DNA from: an uncultured Planktomarina sp.
Lineage (GTDB): Bacteria > Pseudomonadota > Alphaproteobacteria > Rhodobacterales > Rhodobacteraceae
Reading direction: 5' to 3'
DNA length: 64,000 bases
NCBI GenBank assembly: GCA_943788425.1
Contig: CALSQF010000004.1
Coordinates: 186,001-250,000 of the forward strand
Below the pieces are notes generated by a model. That model saw only the letters and a program-made list of their open reading frames with translations. It was not told the DNA's origin and searched no databases. Made by a program: the position numbers and the translations under genes. This document shows positions 17,839 to 26,738 of the stretch, in pieces; position 1 is the first letter of the stretch, and every line of letters starts with the position of its first letter.

Positions 17839-18681
17839 ATGTTTTCTATAATTAAATCTGGCATGGATACTGCGATGCAGGAGTTGTCAATGATTTCAAA
17901 TAATATTTCCAATTCAAATTCTATAGGCTACAAAAAAAGTTCCGTTTCGTTTTCCGAATTCTACATTGGTAGAACTGTAGGGGGCGTCGAGAGAGCGCTT
18001 GTTGGTAATGGTGCAAATGCTGAACATACAAGGCGCAGTGATGCGCAAGGTGCCTTAATCGAAATGGGCGGCGCGTTAGATACCGCGATTGTGGGCAACG
18101 GATATTTTATGACAGAGCGCCCTGCAGACGCAGACGTTGAGCTAGCAGATGGTGAGTTAGGTTTTCAGTTAACACGAAATGGAGCCTTTTCTCTCGATTC
18201 CGAAGGTTTCTTGGTCTCTGAAGATGGAGATTTTGTTCTGGGCTTGCCTGCTGTGGGCGGTGTCACTGCGGATCTGGAAGAATTGGATGCGACTGCACTG
18301 GAAAAAATTCAGGTTCCGATTGAAGAAAACGAGGAGCCACTTTCAAGCATTAGAATTGAAAGCAATGGCAATATTCTAGCTGCATTCGGGCGGGGTGACG
18401 ATACGGTCGTAGGAACCATTCCACTTTCTATCTTTTCAAATCCAAACAGTTTGAAACAATTAGGTGATGGTAAATATTTGCCTGCGGCTCTCGCAGGTAA
18501 ATTTTTTATTGGTATTCCTAACTCGTCAGGTTTTGGCAATTTAGAGACCGGCTATGTTGAGGGTTCTAATGTTGATATCACAACGGAAATGACAAACATG
18601 ATCCGGGCACAACAACAATTTAACGGATCAGCAAGGATGATGCAAACTAACTCTGATATGATAGAAAAAATGACCCGATAG
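17839..18681 (+). CDS. Additional FlgE/FlgF/FlgG-family flagellar rod or hook protein
   Basis: 280 residues with the family N-terminus (S-G-M-D-T-A-M-Q-E-L, I-S-N-N-I-S-N-S-N-S-I-G-Y-K-K) and C-terminus (V-E-G-S-N-V-D-I-T-T-E-M, I-R-A-Q-Q-Q-F-N). The middle has L-D-T-A-I-V-G-N-G-Y-F and N-G-A-F-S-L-D, as in FlgF and FlgE. It is a paralogue of flgE, flgF and flgG, all of which are already present, and it sits after flgL under its own sigma-54 promoter. It could be an alternative rod protein, a hook-length or hook-cap related protein, or a second short hook subunit. An AGAGGAG site precedes the ATG. The family is certain; the exact role is not. Confidence 0.8.
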   Translation: MFSIIKSGMDTAMQELSMISNNISNSNSIGYKKSSVSFSEFYIGRTVGGVERALVGNGANAEHTRRSDAQGALIEMGGALDTAIVGNGYFMTERPADADVELADGELGFQLTRNGAFSLDSEGFLVSEDGDFVLGLPAVGGVTADLEELDATALEKIQVPIEENEEPLSSIRIESNGNILAAFGRGDDTVVGTIPLSIFSNPNSLKQLGDGKYLPAALAGKFFIGIPNSSGFGNLETGYVEGSNVDITTEMTNMIRAQQQFNGSARMMQTNSDMIEKMTR

Positions 18682-18778
18682 ATTTATACTGCTTCTAGAG
18701 GATGAAATCTTTTGTTAAACACATGAATATTGTCTATTAAAGTCTACATCCTTAAATGCTCTGGAGAGGATAAAGAAT

Positions 18779-19282
18779 TTGGCAAAGTGTCGTGAGTGCT
18801 CTATTTCGATGGGTTATGCTGAAAGTCAGGCTGCTTCTCAGTACAATGGGTTATGCATTACTTGCCATGTGAAACAACGAGTGCAAACTAAAATAATAAC
18901 CTCCAAAGATCCGGGCATGTCCACAACTCAACGATCTACTGAAAATGTGTTCAATAAGTTTCAGGACATGTTGGTTACAACGGAAAACACCACAAACATA
19001 AGGATAAAGGCGCGCTGCGGGGTAATAACAACTGATTTTCACTATGAATTCAAAAGAACTCCAGTCACAAAACGTGTATGGAATTTTTTGCGTAAAAAGC
19101 CGGAACAAAAATCTGATTTTCTTCAACATGCAATCGAAATGGCCATGCTCGAGCTTAAGGCTAAGGCAATTAGGTTGGACGCCAATGCTATCATTGGCCT
19201 TAGTGTGGACTATATAGTTCTTGGTGATTTCAAAAAAAATGGATTAATTGTTTCGTTGGTGGGCACAGGAATTAAGATTTGA
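18779..19282 (+). CDS. Zinc-ribbon protein with YbjQ/UPF0145-like C-terminal domain
   Basis: 167 residues from a TTG start behind a strong GGAGAGGA site. Two CxxC pairs near residues 4-7 and 27-30 form a probable zinc ribbon. The C-terminal part has A-I-E-M-A-M-L-E-L-K-A-K-A followed by A-N-A-I-I-G-L-S-V-D-Y, the signature of the YbjQ (UPF0145, formerly DUF74) family, which forms pentameric rings of unknown function. The fusion of a zinc ribbon to this domain is less common. It follows the flagellar genes by about 100 nt with no visible sigma-54 site; a link to flagella is not shown. Confidence 0.6.
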   Translation: MAKCRECSISMGYAESQAASQYNGLCITCHVKQRVQTKIITSKDPGMSTTQRSTENVFNKFQDMLVTTENTTNIRIKARCGVITTDFHYEFKRTPVTKRVWNFLRKKPEQKSDFLQHAIEMAMLELKAKAIRLDANAIIGLSVDYIVLGDFKKNGLIVSLVGTGIKI

Positions 19283-19374
19283 AACGCGCCTATTTTTTTA
19301 TTAGATACGACATTATAAGGGTAACGTCAGATTAAATTTAGCTCAAGCAATGCAATCGGATCAGACCCTATTAC

Positions 19375-19690
19375 GCATTAGGTATGCGCCCCAATGGGCC
19401 TAATCATATGTGTGCCATCGATTTCCGACACGACAAGTTGAGTAATAACCGGCCTTATAAAATGCTGACCGTGGTAGATGAATATACCCGTTAGGCACTC
19501 TCGCTGTTCATGTGGCGCATAAATGAGCGCCGCTGACGTCCTGGAGGCTTTATAGCCGGCCTTTATCACACATGGGAGGACTTGCTTACAACGGGCTTGA
19601 CTTCGCAGCCTGCAAAGTGATCGAAGAACAAGGACCACCTCTTACCGATCTGGTGGACGGTGAGTGGTACACATTTCAAACGCACAGCCA
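19375..19690 (+). pseudogene. Decayed IS3-family transposase (DDE domain remnant)
   Basis: Translation from about 19387 reads P-N-H-M-C-A-I-D-F, then H-D-K-L-S-N-N-R-P-Y-K-M-L-T-V-V-D-E-Y-T-R, the start of the IS3 OrfB catalytic core (first Asp in 'A-I-D-F', as usual). An in-frame TAG at 19492 interrupts it. About 90 nt later a different frame gives N-G-L-D-F-A-A-C-K-V-I, which matches the second catalytic block (D-N-G-P-E-F) with the Asp lost. The copy is therefore dead, with at least one stop and one frameshift, and no terminal repeats were found. It separates the flagellar from the glycan genes. Confidence 0.65.
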
Positions 19691-19989
19691 GTCTCTTGGA
19701 AAATTTTTCAATAAGAATGGCTGAAGTTAGGCATCCACTTTCATTATTTTAACGACTACAGTACAGTTAAAGTTATGAGTTACATAATTTAAACCAAAGT
19801 GTTACACTGTTAGCGTAGCCACGCTTTCTATTGACTTTGGGGGCATTCATATAACTTTATAGAGGCCATCTATAAGTTGGTATGCGTCAATGCCTATTTT
19901 AATAGGAAAGTGGTTGGTGGGCCTATTGAACACATCAAACCTGGGAATAAAACAACTTGTGATATTGTGCGTAAAATCATGTTTGTTCA
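19691..19989. other. AT-rich gap without a recognisable gene
   Basis: After the transposase remnant and before the convergent stop of pseC there is no open frame with coding character. The stretch is probably insertion-sequence debris. I saw no tRNA and no clear terminator. Confidence 0.4.
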
Positions 19990-21150
19990 CTACGTAATTC
20001 TTAATAAGGATTGCTCTAGAGTAGCACAGACTCGATCTTGGTCTTTCTCCTCCAGGCCAAAATATAATGGGATTGATATACTTTTTCTGTAATATGACTC
20101 TGCATTTGGAAATTGTCCCAATTTGAATCCCATGCTGCGGTAATACGGGTGTGTGTGGATCGGGATGTAATGCAAATTCACACCAATACCAGCTGTTTTT
20201 AGGTCATCAAATATCTGCGAATGATAATTTTGAGGGACTTGTATTACGTAGAGATGCCAGCTGGAGCCTGTGGATGGAGCTTGTATTGGCCGTTGCACTG
20301 GAAAATTGGCTAGTATTTGGTCATAGCGAGCAGCAATCGCGGTGCGGCGGTCTACAATTTTTGTAAGTCGCTGCATTTGCGTCAGGCCAAGCGCAGCCTG
20401 CAATTCAGTCATGCGGTAATTAAAGCCCAATCTGATCTGTTCATAATACCACGATCCCAGATTTGGGTTTTCGTAGAGTGTGGGATCACGTGTGATACCA
20501 TGACTTCTAGCCAAATCCATAGCTTCAGCGATTTTTTGATTTTGTGTCGTTGCCAGACCACCTTCAGCTGTAGTTATTATTTTTACGGGGTGGAATGAAA
20601 AAACAGTGATCTCGCTGTAGCGGCAATCCCCTACAGGTTCACCTTCATATGTTGCGCCAATCGCATGGCTAGCATCCTCAATGATAGAAATACCGTAGTT
20701 GCGCGCGATCTCAGAGATAGCTTTCATATCTGCCGATTGGCCACAGAGGTGTACGGGTATTATAGCCTTTGGTAACTGGGACGCAGTTTCTAACTTTGCT
20801 TGCAATGCTTTTGGACACATTGTGTAGCGTGTTGGATCAATATCAACAAAATCCACTGATGCGCCACAATAAAGCGCACAATTTGCTGAGGCTACAAAGG
20901 TTGTTGGAACTGTCCAAACGACATCCCCAGTCCCAACGCCTAAAGCCAAGCAGGCAATATGGAGAGCGGATGTCGCAGAATTTACTGCAACGGCATAAGC
21001 AGCGCCCGTGTGTGCAGCTACGGCGGCTTCAAAAGCTGGAACTTGCGGCCCCTGAGTTAAAAAATCAGAACGCAATACAGATACTACTGCATCGATGTCA
21101 TCTTGGCATATGTCTTGCCGTCCGTAGGGTATATAAGGGTCGTTTGTCAC
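19990..21150 (-). CDS. pseC: PseC, UDP-4-amino-4,6-dideoxy-N-acetyl-beta-L-altrosamine transaminase
   Basis: 386 residues, a DegT/DnrJ/EryC1/StrS PLP aminotransferase. The beginning (I-P-Y-G-R-Q-D-I, D-D-I-D-A-V, D-F-L-T-Q-G-P) is typical of PseC. PLP features: N-S-A-T-S-A-L-H near residue 57, E-D-A-S-H-A-I-G-A near residue 160, and F-S-F-H-P-V-K near residue 185, where the Lys forms the Schiff base. It aminates the 4-keto sugar made by PseB, the second step towards pseudaminic acid. It is the last gene of the minus-strand operon and follows its neighbour without a gap. Confidence 0.9.
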   Translation of the reverse strand: MTNDPYIPYGRQDICQDDIDAVVSVLRSDFLTQGPQVPAFEAAVAAHTGAAYAVAVNSATSALHIACLALGVGTGDVVWTVPTTFVASANCALYCGASVDFVDIDPTRYTMCPKALQAKLETASQLPKAIIPVHLCGQSADMKAISEIARNYGISIIEDASHAIGATYEGEPVGDCRYSEITVFSFHPVKIITTAEGGLATTQNQKIAEAMDLARSHGITRDPTLYENPNLGSWYYEQIRLGFNYRMTELQAALGLTQMQRLTKIVDRRTAIAARYDQILANFPVQRPIQAPSTGSSWHLYVIQVPQNYHSQIFDDLKTAGIGVNLHYIPIHTHPYYRSMGFKLGQFPNAESYYRKSISIPLYFGLEEKDQDRVCATLEQSLLRIT

Positions 21151-22632
21151 TTACTTTCCGTTCACTTTTAGTGATTGTTTCTGATTATTTTCTATGACTT
21201 GTTGTAGCAATGCTTTTTTTAAGATATTGAATATGCAATCAAATTCCTCAGTTCTAAATGTGTCGTTGGTATACCAATTAGAGAAATAACTTTCGTTACT
21301 TGGATTTATTGTGCCGGGAACCACATGCGAGGTCAGTGTTGCAACTAACCACTCACGAATATGTTCCAAGCTCGAACTCGAAGATTGCAAAATGTCTTTC
21401 CATGTCAGTTTTTGATCATACCGAAGTGTATTGGGACAATCTTGATACCATGGATTGCCAAAGTAGAGCGCCGGTTTGCCCAATATAGCGCCCTCTAACG
21501 CTGCAGTACCAGTGATTGTTGCCACTGCAACACAGCCGGACAGTAGCTGGTTTGAAGGAGTAGTATGTGGCAAAAGGCATAAACCTGCAATTCGAGTGAG
21601 TGCTTTGTAATGGCGCGGGTGGCGTCCCAAGTGCCCCAGCATTCTCTGGTTATGGGTTGAAGGATGTTCTTTAACAATGATCTCCACCTCATCTGGCACA
21701 ATTGAACGCAGTAGGGCTAGCGCCTGCAGTTGGTCACGGTACATAGCACCGTCTGGTGTTGTTGTTCGCTCGGGTTCATAATGCAGCGGAAAATAAACGT
21801 ACGGCTTAGCTCCAACAGTCTTCGACTGTCCTATCACTGATTGGGCATGAATTAGAGCTTTACGGGCGGTTGCCCATTTTCGATGTTTACCAGATAGCAA
21901 ACGCAATGTTGAAAAAAATTTACGTATTAGAGATGATAACAGCCTACCCTCGCCTGCATGAGCTGCATCAGATTGGAGCTTCATATATCTGGGCTCAAAA
22001 CCATAGTCGCCATCCTTAAACTTCTTTATATACGCATCTACTTCTGCAAAAGCAGAAACCAAAAATGATGTCCTTTCACCCGCAACCTGGTCAGCGAACT
22101 CACGTGGTCCTTCACCCGATGTTCGCAATTCTAACCCGGGTAAAATTGGCCAGGACACGAAGTGTAATACTTTGACGCCCATCACGCGCGCGACTGCCTG
22201 CAAGACATACTGTTGCGTTGAGTGTGCGGCTTCAGCCAATACAATGGCTTCAGGTCTTAGGTTTTCTATTTCACTCACTGCCCAAAATATCAGTTCGTGT
22301 AGATAAGCCTCGCGTTCTAGTGGACTAAGCCGCCCTTCTTTGTCATCACGGTCTATAAGTTTTGTTGCGATATCGCGTATCGGATACCAGTCATTGGCCA
22401 GCCACAATTGCGACTTACGACATTGCGCTGATGAAGTCTGGGGCACTGTCTGATTTTGCCAACGTGTAGCATCCAGTGATAATACTTTGGCGCCTGGAAA
22501 TTGCGTTATAGCCTTTTTTTCGTGCCGATCATCTCCTAACCACATTACAATTTCGGCAAGGCTTTCGCTCTGCATTTTGACGGCCAAATCAAACCAAAGA
22601 TCGCGACCCGTCGGACACCAAATGATACGCAT
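21151..22632 (-). CDS. Capsule-synthesis (KpsC/KpsS-like) family protein, putative glycosyltransferase
   Basis: 493 residues when started at the ATG at 22630-22632, which overlaps the pseB stop by one base (TAATG); the frame is open further upstream but inside pseB. The C-terminal half has Y-F-P-L-H-Y-E-P-E-R, V-K-E-H-P-S, then I-T-G-T-A-A-L-E-G-A-I-L-G-K-P-A-L-Y-F-G. This pattern belongs to the capsule polysaccharide synthesis family related to KpsC/KpsS (GT-B-like, nucleotide-sugar binding). Such enzymes build Kdo linkers or related sugars. Inside a pseudaminic acid operon it is a candidate for attaching Pse or another sugar to a surface acceptor; this is inference. Confidence 0.65.
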   Translation of the reverse strand: MRIIWCPTGRDLWFDLAVKMQSESLAEIVMWLGDDRHEKKAITQFPGAKVLSLDATRWQNQTVPQTSSAQCRKSQLWLANDWYPIRDIATKLIDRDDKEGRLSPLEREAYLHELIFWAVSEIENLRPEAIVLAEAAHSTQQYVLQAVARVMGVKVLHFVSWPILPGLELRTSGEGPREFADQVAGERTSFLVSAFAEVDAYIKKFKDGDYGFEPRYMKLQSDAAHAGEGRLLSSLIRKFFSTLRLLSGKHRKWATARKALIHAQSVIGQSKTVGAKPYVYFPLHYEPERTTTPDGAMYRDQLQALALLRSIVPDEVEIIVKEHPSTHNQRMLGHLGRHPRHYKALTRIAGLCLLPHTTPSNQLLSGCVAVATITGTAALEGAILGKPALYFGNPWYQDCPNTLRYDQKLTWKDILQSSSSSLEHIREWLVATLTSHVVPGTINPSNESYFSNWYTNDTFRTEEFDCIFNILKKALLQQVIENNQKQSLKVNGK

Positions 22633-23630
22633 TAGATAGATCCAATTTTGGACTCGTTGCAAGCAATCCAAGCTTCTAATTCTTCGCGCTGCATCCATTC
22701 TGGGTTATTATCAGATGAATAAGTAAATCCGTCAGGTACTTTAATGCCATCTTTGATGCGATCCGCACTTGACGACCAATTGTTGATCGCAGGTAGAATT
22801 TTAAAGTGTTCAGGGTATTCGTAGGTGTGCGGAGCGTCTTCCTCGCCAATCATCTGCTCATGTAATTTTTCCCCTGGTCGGATACCAACAATTTTTTGGA
22901 CCGTGGTTTGCGAAATTGATGTCGCAATATCTGTAATTTTCATGGATGGGATTTTTTTCACATAAATTTCTCCACCTTCCATATCTGCAAATGCTTGCCA
23001 TACCAGCTTAACCCCTTCGTCCAGGGAAATCATGAATCTAGTCATGCGTGCATCGGTGATTGGAAATTCACCCTTATCTTTGATTGAAATAAAGAATGGG
23101 ATGACGGAACCGCGCGATCCCATCACGTTACCGTATCTGACTACCGCAAAGCGCGTGCCGTGTTCACCGCCATATGAGTTTGAGGCCACGAACAATTTAT
23201 CAGAAGCCAATTTTGTTGCGCCATACAAGTTTATTGGTGACGATGCTTTGTCAGTAGAAAGCGCAACAACCCGCTTTACACCGCAATCTATCGCTGCATC
23301 AATAACGTTCATTGCTCCGTTAATATTAGTTTTCACACACTCAAACGGATTGTATTCGGCAGTGGGTACAATTTTGGTAGCCGCTGCATGCACCACATAA
23401 TCAACACCGTGAAAGGCGCGGTACAGCCGCTCGCGATCTCGAACATCACCAATGAAAAAACGTACGCGTGGATCGCCGCCATAGAGTTTGGCCATTTCCC
23501 ACTGTTTCATTTCATCACGACTAAAGATGATGATCTTTCTAGGGTTGTATTTTTCGAGTGTTTTAGGCACGAAAGCATGGCCAAAAGATCCAGTGCCACC
23601 AGTCACCACGATGTTTGAATTTTCGAACAT
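22632..23630 (-). CDS. pseB: PseB, UDP-N-acetylglucosamine 4,6-dehydratase (inverting)
   Basis: 332 residues, an SDR-superfamily enzyme. The NADP-binding G-G-T-G-S-F-G-H motif is near residue 11; F-S-R-D-E-M-K-Q-W-E is a PseB/FlaA1 hallmark; the active site is D-K-A plus the Y-x-x-x-K in L-Y-G-A-T-K near residue 150. PseB dehydrates UDP-GlcNAc and inverts C5 in the first step of pseudaminic acid synthesis. Related retaining dehydratases (e.g. for legionaminic acid) are longer and membrane-bound, so the soluble short form supports the Pse route. It lies between two glycosyltransferase-like genes. Confidence 0.92.
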   Translation of the reverse strand: MFENSNIVVTGGTGSFGHAFVPKTLEKYNPRKIIIFSRDEMKQWEMAKLYGGDPRVRFFIGDVRDRERLYRAFHGVDYVVHAAATKIVPTAEYNPFECVKTNINGAMNVIDAAIDCGVKRVVALSTDKASSPINLYGATKLASDKLFVASNSYGGEHGTRFAVVRYGNVMGSRGSVIPFFISIKDKGEFPITDARMTRFMISLDEGVKLVWQAFADMEGGEIYVKKIPSMKITDIATSISQTTVQKIVGIRPGEKLHEQMIGEEDAPHTYEYPEHFKILPAINNWSSSADRIKDGIKVPDGFTYSSDNNPEWMQREELEAWIACNESKIGSI

Positions 23631-23648
23631 GGCGCTATCCTCTCACAC

Positions 23649-24746
23649 TTAAATTCTTGTTTTATTCATCTGTTGTTCTACGATCTTTGCAGCTTTGTCG
23701 AGGTTATCTGACACATTGCCATAAATTTTTCGCAAAGTTTTGTTTTGCTCGCGTGCGGTGTCATCCTCAATGAATTTGGTAAAGTCGTCCAGGTTATCAA
23801 CATTGGGAAGACATTCAAACATAGGCTGAAAGCTATTCATTACAGCTACAGGCTTGCCTTCATAAACTGCATCCAAAATAGTGGTAGAAGGATGAGAGAT
23901 CACGCAATCCGCTAATGCGATAACATCGTTAATTGTTGCCATAGCCATAATGCCATAGTGACGCTCTGATCGAATTATGTTCGGACAATCGATGCACACC
24001 TTGGCAATTTTTTGTTCAATATTGTTGCGCCGTTTCCCACGGTGACTTCGCAGTATGAAAGCAATATCGGGGCGTGATTGCGCGGCTGCTGTCCAAACCC
24101 TCAAAGCCTTTTCAAACATGTGATCCGAGTAACGTTCCGCCTCAAAGCCAAAATTATGACATATTAAAACTCGGCGAGAAAATTTTGACAGCTCTGCGGC
24201 AAGTTTATCCTGGTTTGGCCAAGTGCCAAGTAAATTGGTTTTTGTAATGCCGGTCACATGCAATCGATCTGCCACATCTGGGGCAAGAAAATCTGTCGCT
24301 GTATTTGGTAAGTCTGCCCATATTAGGAGAGTTTGTGAATAATAATCCCAAACATCGCGCAATTCTCCCTTTGTTTGGAGACCCTGCTGCACCATGCCAT
24401 GTTGAATAAAAATAACATTTTTTTTCAACCTTTTTATGAATGTATCTCTAGGACGAAACTTGCCGCCGTAAGCAATTGGGTCGGAATGGGTTAATATAAA
24501 ATCTGAACGTGCAATTTGTAGCCAGCTAAAAATCTCTATCTGGAGGAAAGATTTGACCACATAAGAAACTCCCGATGCTTCTAGTATTTGTTTAATTCTT
24601 GAGTCAATTTTTATAAGTCTGTGGTTGATGATAATTTTCACATCAACCTTGCCTCGTTTATGAAGGCGGATAATTAAAGGCACGCATGAATCAAACGCTG
24701 GCATGTGTGGCACGATCAGAAGTATTTTTTTTCTATCATCAACCAT
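23649..24746 (-). CDS. Putative GT-B glycosyl/glycerophosphotransferase in the Pse operon
   Basis: 365 residues. The N-terminus has I-L-L-I-V-P-H-M-P-A, then V-I-F-I-Q-H-G-M-V-Q-Q-G near residue 110. The C-terminus has F-I-L-R-S-H-R-G, then A-D-C-V-I-S-H-P-S-T-T-I-L-D-A-V-Y-E-G-K-P-V, a nucleotide-sugar binding block seen in CDP-glycerol glycerophosphotransferases and capsule transferases. It does not show the PseG hydrolase signature, although PseG also has a GT-B fold. Its start overlaps the upstream waaA-like gene by 8 nt, so they are translationally coupled. Donor and acceptor are unknown; a role in transferring Pse or a linked sugar is inferred from position. Confidence 0.6.
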   Translation of the reverse strand: MVDDRKKILLIVPHMPAFDSCVPLIIRLHKRGKVDVKIIINHRLIKIDSRIKQILEASGVSYVVKSFLQIEIFSWLQIARSDFILTHSDPIAYGGKFRPRDTFIKRLKKNVIFIQHGMVQQGLQTKGELRDVWDYYSQTLLIWADLPNTATDFLAPDVADRLHVTGITKTNLLGTWPNQDKLAAELSKFSRRVLICHNFGFEAERYSDHMFEKALRVWTAAAQSRPDIAFILRSHRGKRRNNIEQKIAKVCIDCPNIIRSERHYGIMAMATINDVIALADCVISHPSTTILDAVYEGKPVAVMNSFQPMFECLPNVDNLDDFTKFIEDDTAREQNKTLRKIYGNVSDNLDKAAKIVEQQMNKTRI

Positions 24747-26058
24747 TAGTATGATTATTCCGCTTATTGATATTTTTGACGATGAGCTTAGCCGTATTAC
24801 TATTTAGTGACGCAAATGCTTTAGCCTTTTTTTGCTTCATCTGAACGCTTGGCAGATCTTTGTTTAAAGCCAGAAGGTGAGTGTACATGGCGTGTGGAGT
24901 TTTAAAGGTTTCAAACACCCCTGCTTGTTGTGCAGGCCTTGCAACAAAGTCGACTCCATAGGTAGAGGGCCCCATAATAACTGGGCATCCAGCAGACAAA
25001 GGCTCAATAATGTTATGTCCGCCCATATCGGTAAAACTTGCACCCACAAAAACCACATCCGCAAGTCCCAGGTACAAGTCAATTTCACCAAGTGTGTCCC
25101 CTATGAGTACCTTACTTTCAGAATTTAGACTATCGATTAGTTGGCTGCGGCGCGTGCAGGGAATTTCACAAAATTTCAATAATTTGGCAATAGCGTCAAA
25201 TCGCTGTGGGCTGCGCGGCACCCATATTACACGTGCTTGCGGTGCTGCTTGAAGAAAATCTGTGACAATTTTTAGTAAAATAGCTTCTTCACTTTTTACG
25301 GAAGACGCAATCATGAAAGTAAAGTTTGCATTCCAAGTGCGACGTAGATCGCGACCATAATCCAGAAGAGCTGAATCCGGTTGCGTATCAAAGCGTAATT
25401 CGCCGGTAGTAGAAACGGCCTCAGGACGCACCCCGGTAGCAATATAGCGCTCTACATAATCTTGCGATCGTGTAAATATATGATCGAATAGACGGTACAG
25501 ATATAGTCCGTGTCGCCGCCAGGTTTGCAAACGTTTCATGCGATTCATTAAAAGATTGCCATTCGCCATGAACATTGGAATGGACAATCTGTCCGCTTCG
25601 ATCAGCATTGCTGGCCAAATTTCAATTTCCAAAACAATACCAAAGGCTGGCTTAGCGCGTCGTAAAAACAACTGCACTGTCCAGAAACAATCGAATGGAG
25701 CGTAAAGGTGGGTTACCCGCGGGTCATTCCCAAACTGCTGCACGCCTCGATCAAACCCCGCTGGTGACAGGTGTGTTAGGAGGACATGATGTCCATCGTT
25801 TAGAAACTCCTGCACTAAAGGACGTGCAGCGTTCATTTCTCCTAGCGATGCTGCATAAATCCATACCCCGCCCTTAACACCAACGGGCCCTAGTCCCCAA
25901 CGATGACTCATGTGATACAGATGCCCTGGTTCTTTTCGCGCGCGCCATAAAGCAAAAAGACCTGATAGAGGCAGTGCTAAATGATAGGCTATTTGATATA
26001 TGAAATAGGCAATCCGTGTTGTGATCGGGAGTTCACGGCGTTTGGAATGGGTCCGCAT
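24739..26058 (-). CDS. WaaA/KdtA-like 3-deoxy-D-manno-octulosonic acid transferase
   Basis: 439 residues, slightly longer than typical WaaA (about 420). An N-terminal hydrophobic anchor (residues about 15-40) is followed by the catalytic A-A-S-L-G-E-M-N-A-A motif (Glu is the known catalytic base), L-E-I-E-I-W-P near residue 145, and a C-terminal G-A-S-F-T-D-M-G-G-H-N-I-I-E-P segment. WaaA transfers Kdo from CMP-Kdo to lipid A. Here the gene sits within a pseudaminic acid operon, and Pse is also a CMP-activated nonulosonic acid, so it may be a specialised transferase and not the housekeeping enzyme. That needs a search for a second waaA in the genome. The gene lies 2 nt after pseF. Confidence 0.78.
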   Translation of the reverse strand: MRTHSKRRELPITTRIAYFIYQIAYHLALPLSGLFALWRARKEPGHLYHMSHRWGLGPVGVKGGVWIYAASLGEMNAARPLVQEFLNDGHHVLLTHLSPAGFDRGVQQFGNDPRVTHLYAPFDCFWTVQLFLRRAKPAFGIVLEIEIWPAMLIEADRLSIPMFMANGNLLMNRMKRLQTWRRHGLYLYRLFDHIFTRSQDYVERYIATGVRPEAVSTTGELRFDTQPDSALLDYGRDLRRTWNANFTFMIASSVKSEEAILLKIVTDFLQAAPQARVIWVPRSPQRFDAIAKLLKFCEIPCTRRSQLIDSLNSESKVLIGDTLGEIDLYLGLADVVFVGASFTDMGGHNIIEPLSAGCPVIMGPSTYGVDFVARPAQQAGVFETFKTPHAMYTHLLALNKDLPSVQMKQKKAKAFASLNSNTAKLIVKNINKRNNHTNG

Positions 26059-26060
26059 AG

Positions 26061-26738
26061 TTAGCCTAAACCTAGTGAGCGAAACATTGCCTCAGCAAGC
26101 TCCCAATCTTCGGGCGTATCGATGTCCTGCACCCGTGACCGTGGAAGCGGTATACCTGCTACTTTGCCTTCGAAAATAGATTTCCCAGCTGACCATGCGC
26201 TAGCCTTTGCCCAATAGAATTGACCCGCATCATGAAAACACTCCTCTAAATCTTGACTGCGCGTTGAGAACTGCTCCGGATTTATCATCTCTATCTGATC
26301 CAACGACTTAGCACGCAAAGCCCGTTGGATAGGAAAGGCATAACTTGTCACCGACATCGCAAAGTCTGCATGATTTAACTTGTCTGGACCAATAGCCACT
26401 TTTTCTGGCTGTAAAAATGGGGCGGTGGCATAGAGGCAACATACGGCGCAATCATTATCCAAACCCAAAGTGTTGACTGCATGCGCCATTACATCAATGG
26501 TTGTTGCAAAATCATCTGACAGGTGCTGGGGCCTTTGGAACGGCGCCTCAACACCCATCGGGATTACAGTCTCCGTGATTTCAACATCATCCGTCGATAC
26601 AATTATACGTTCAAATATGCCAACAGATTGCGCAGCAGCTACGGTCCATTCGATAATTGGCTTTCCGCAAAAGAGTTTAACGTTTTTGCGTGGGATACGC
26701 TTTGATCCACCGCGTGCGGGGATAATACAAATACTCAT
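26061..26738 (-). CDS. pseF: PseF, CMP-pseudaminic acid cytidylyltransferase
   Basis: 225 residues. The NeuA-like family motif I-P-A-R-G-G-S-K-R-I-P-R-K-N begins at residue 6 and binds CTP; I-V-S-T-D-D near residue 47 and the C-terminal R-V-Q-D-I-D-T-P-E-D-W complete the metal and sugar site. It activates Pse with CMP for transfer. PseF assignment over NeuA or LegF rests on the presence of PseB, PseC and PseI in the same operon. It overlaps the upstream GNAT gene by 4 nt. Confidence 0.88.
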   Translation of the reverse strand: MSICIIPARGGSKRIPRKNVKLFCGKPIIEWTVAAAQSVGIFERIIVSTDDVEITETVIPMGVEAPFQRPQHLSDDFATTIDVMAHAVNTLGLDNDCAVCCLYATAPFLQPEKVAIGPDKLNHADFAMSVTSYAFPIQRALRAKSLDQIEMINPEQFSTRSQDLEECFHDAGQFYWAKASAWSAGKSIFEGKVAGIPLPRSRVQDIDTPEDWELAEAMFRSLGLG

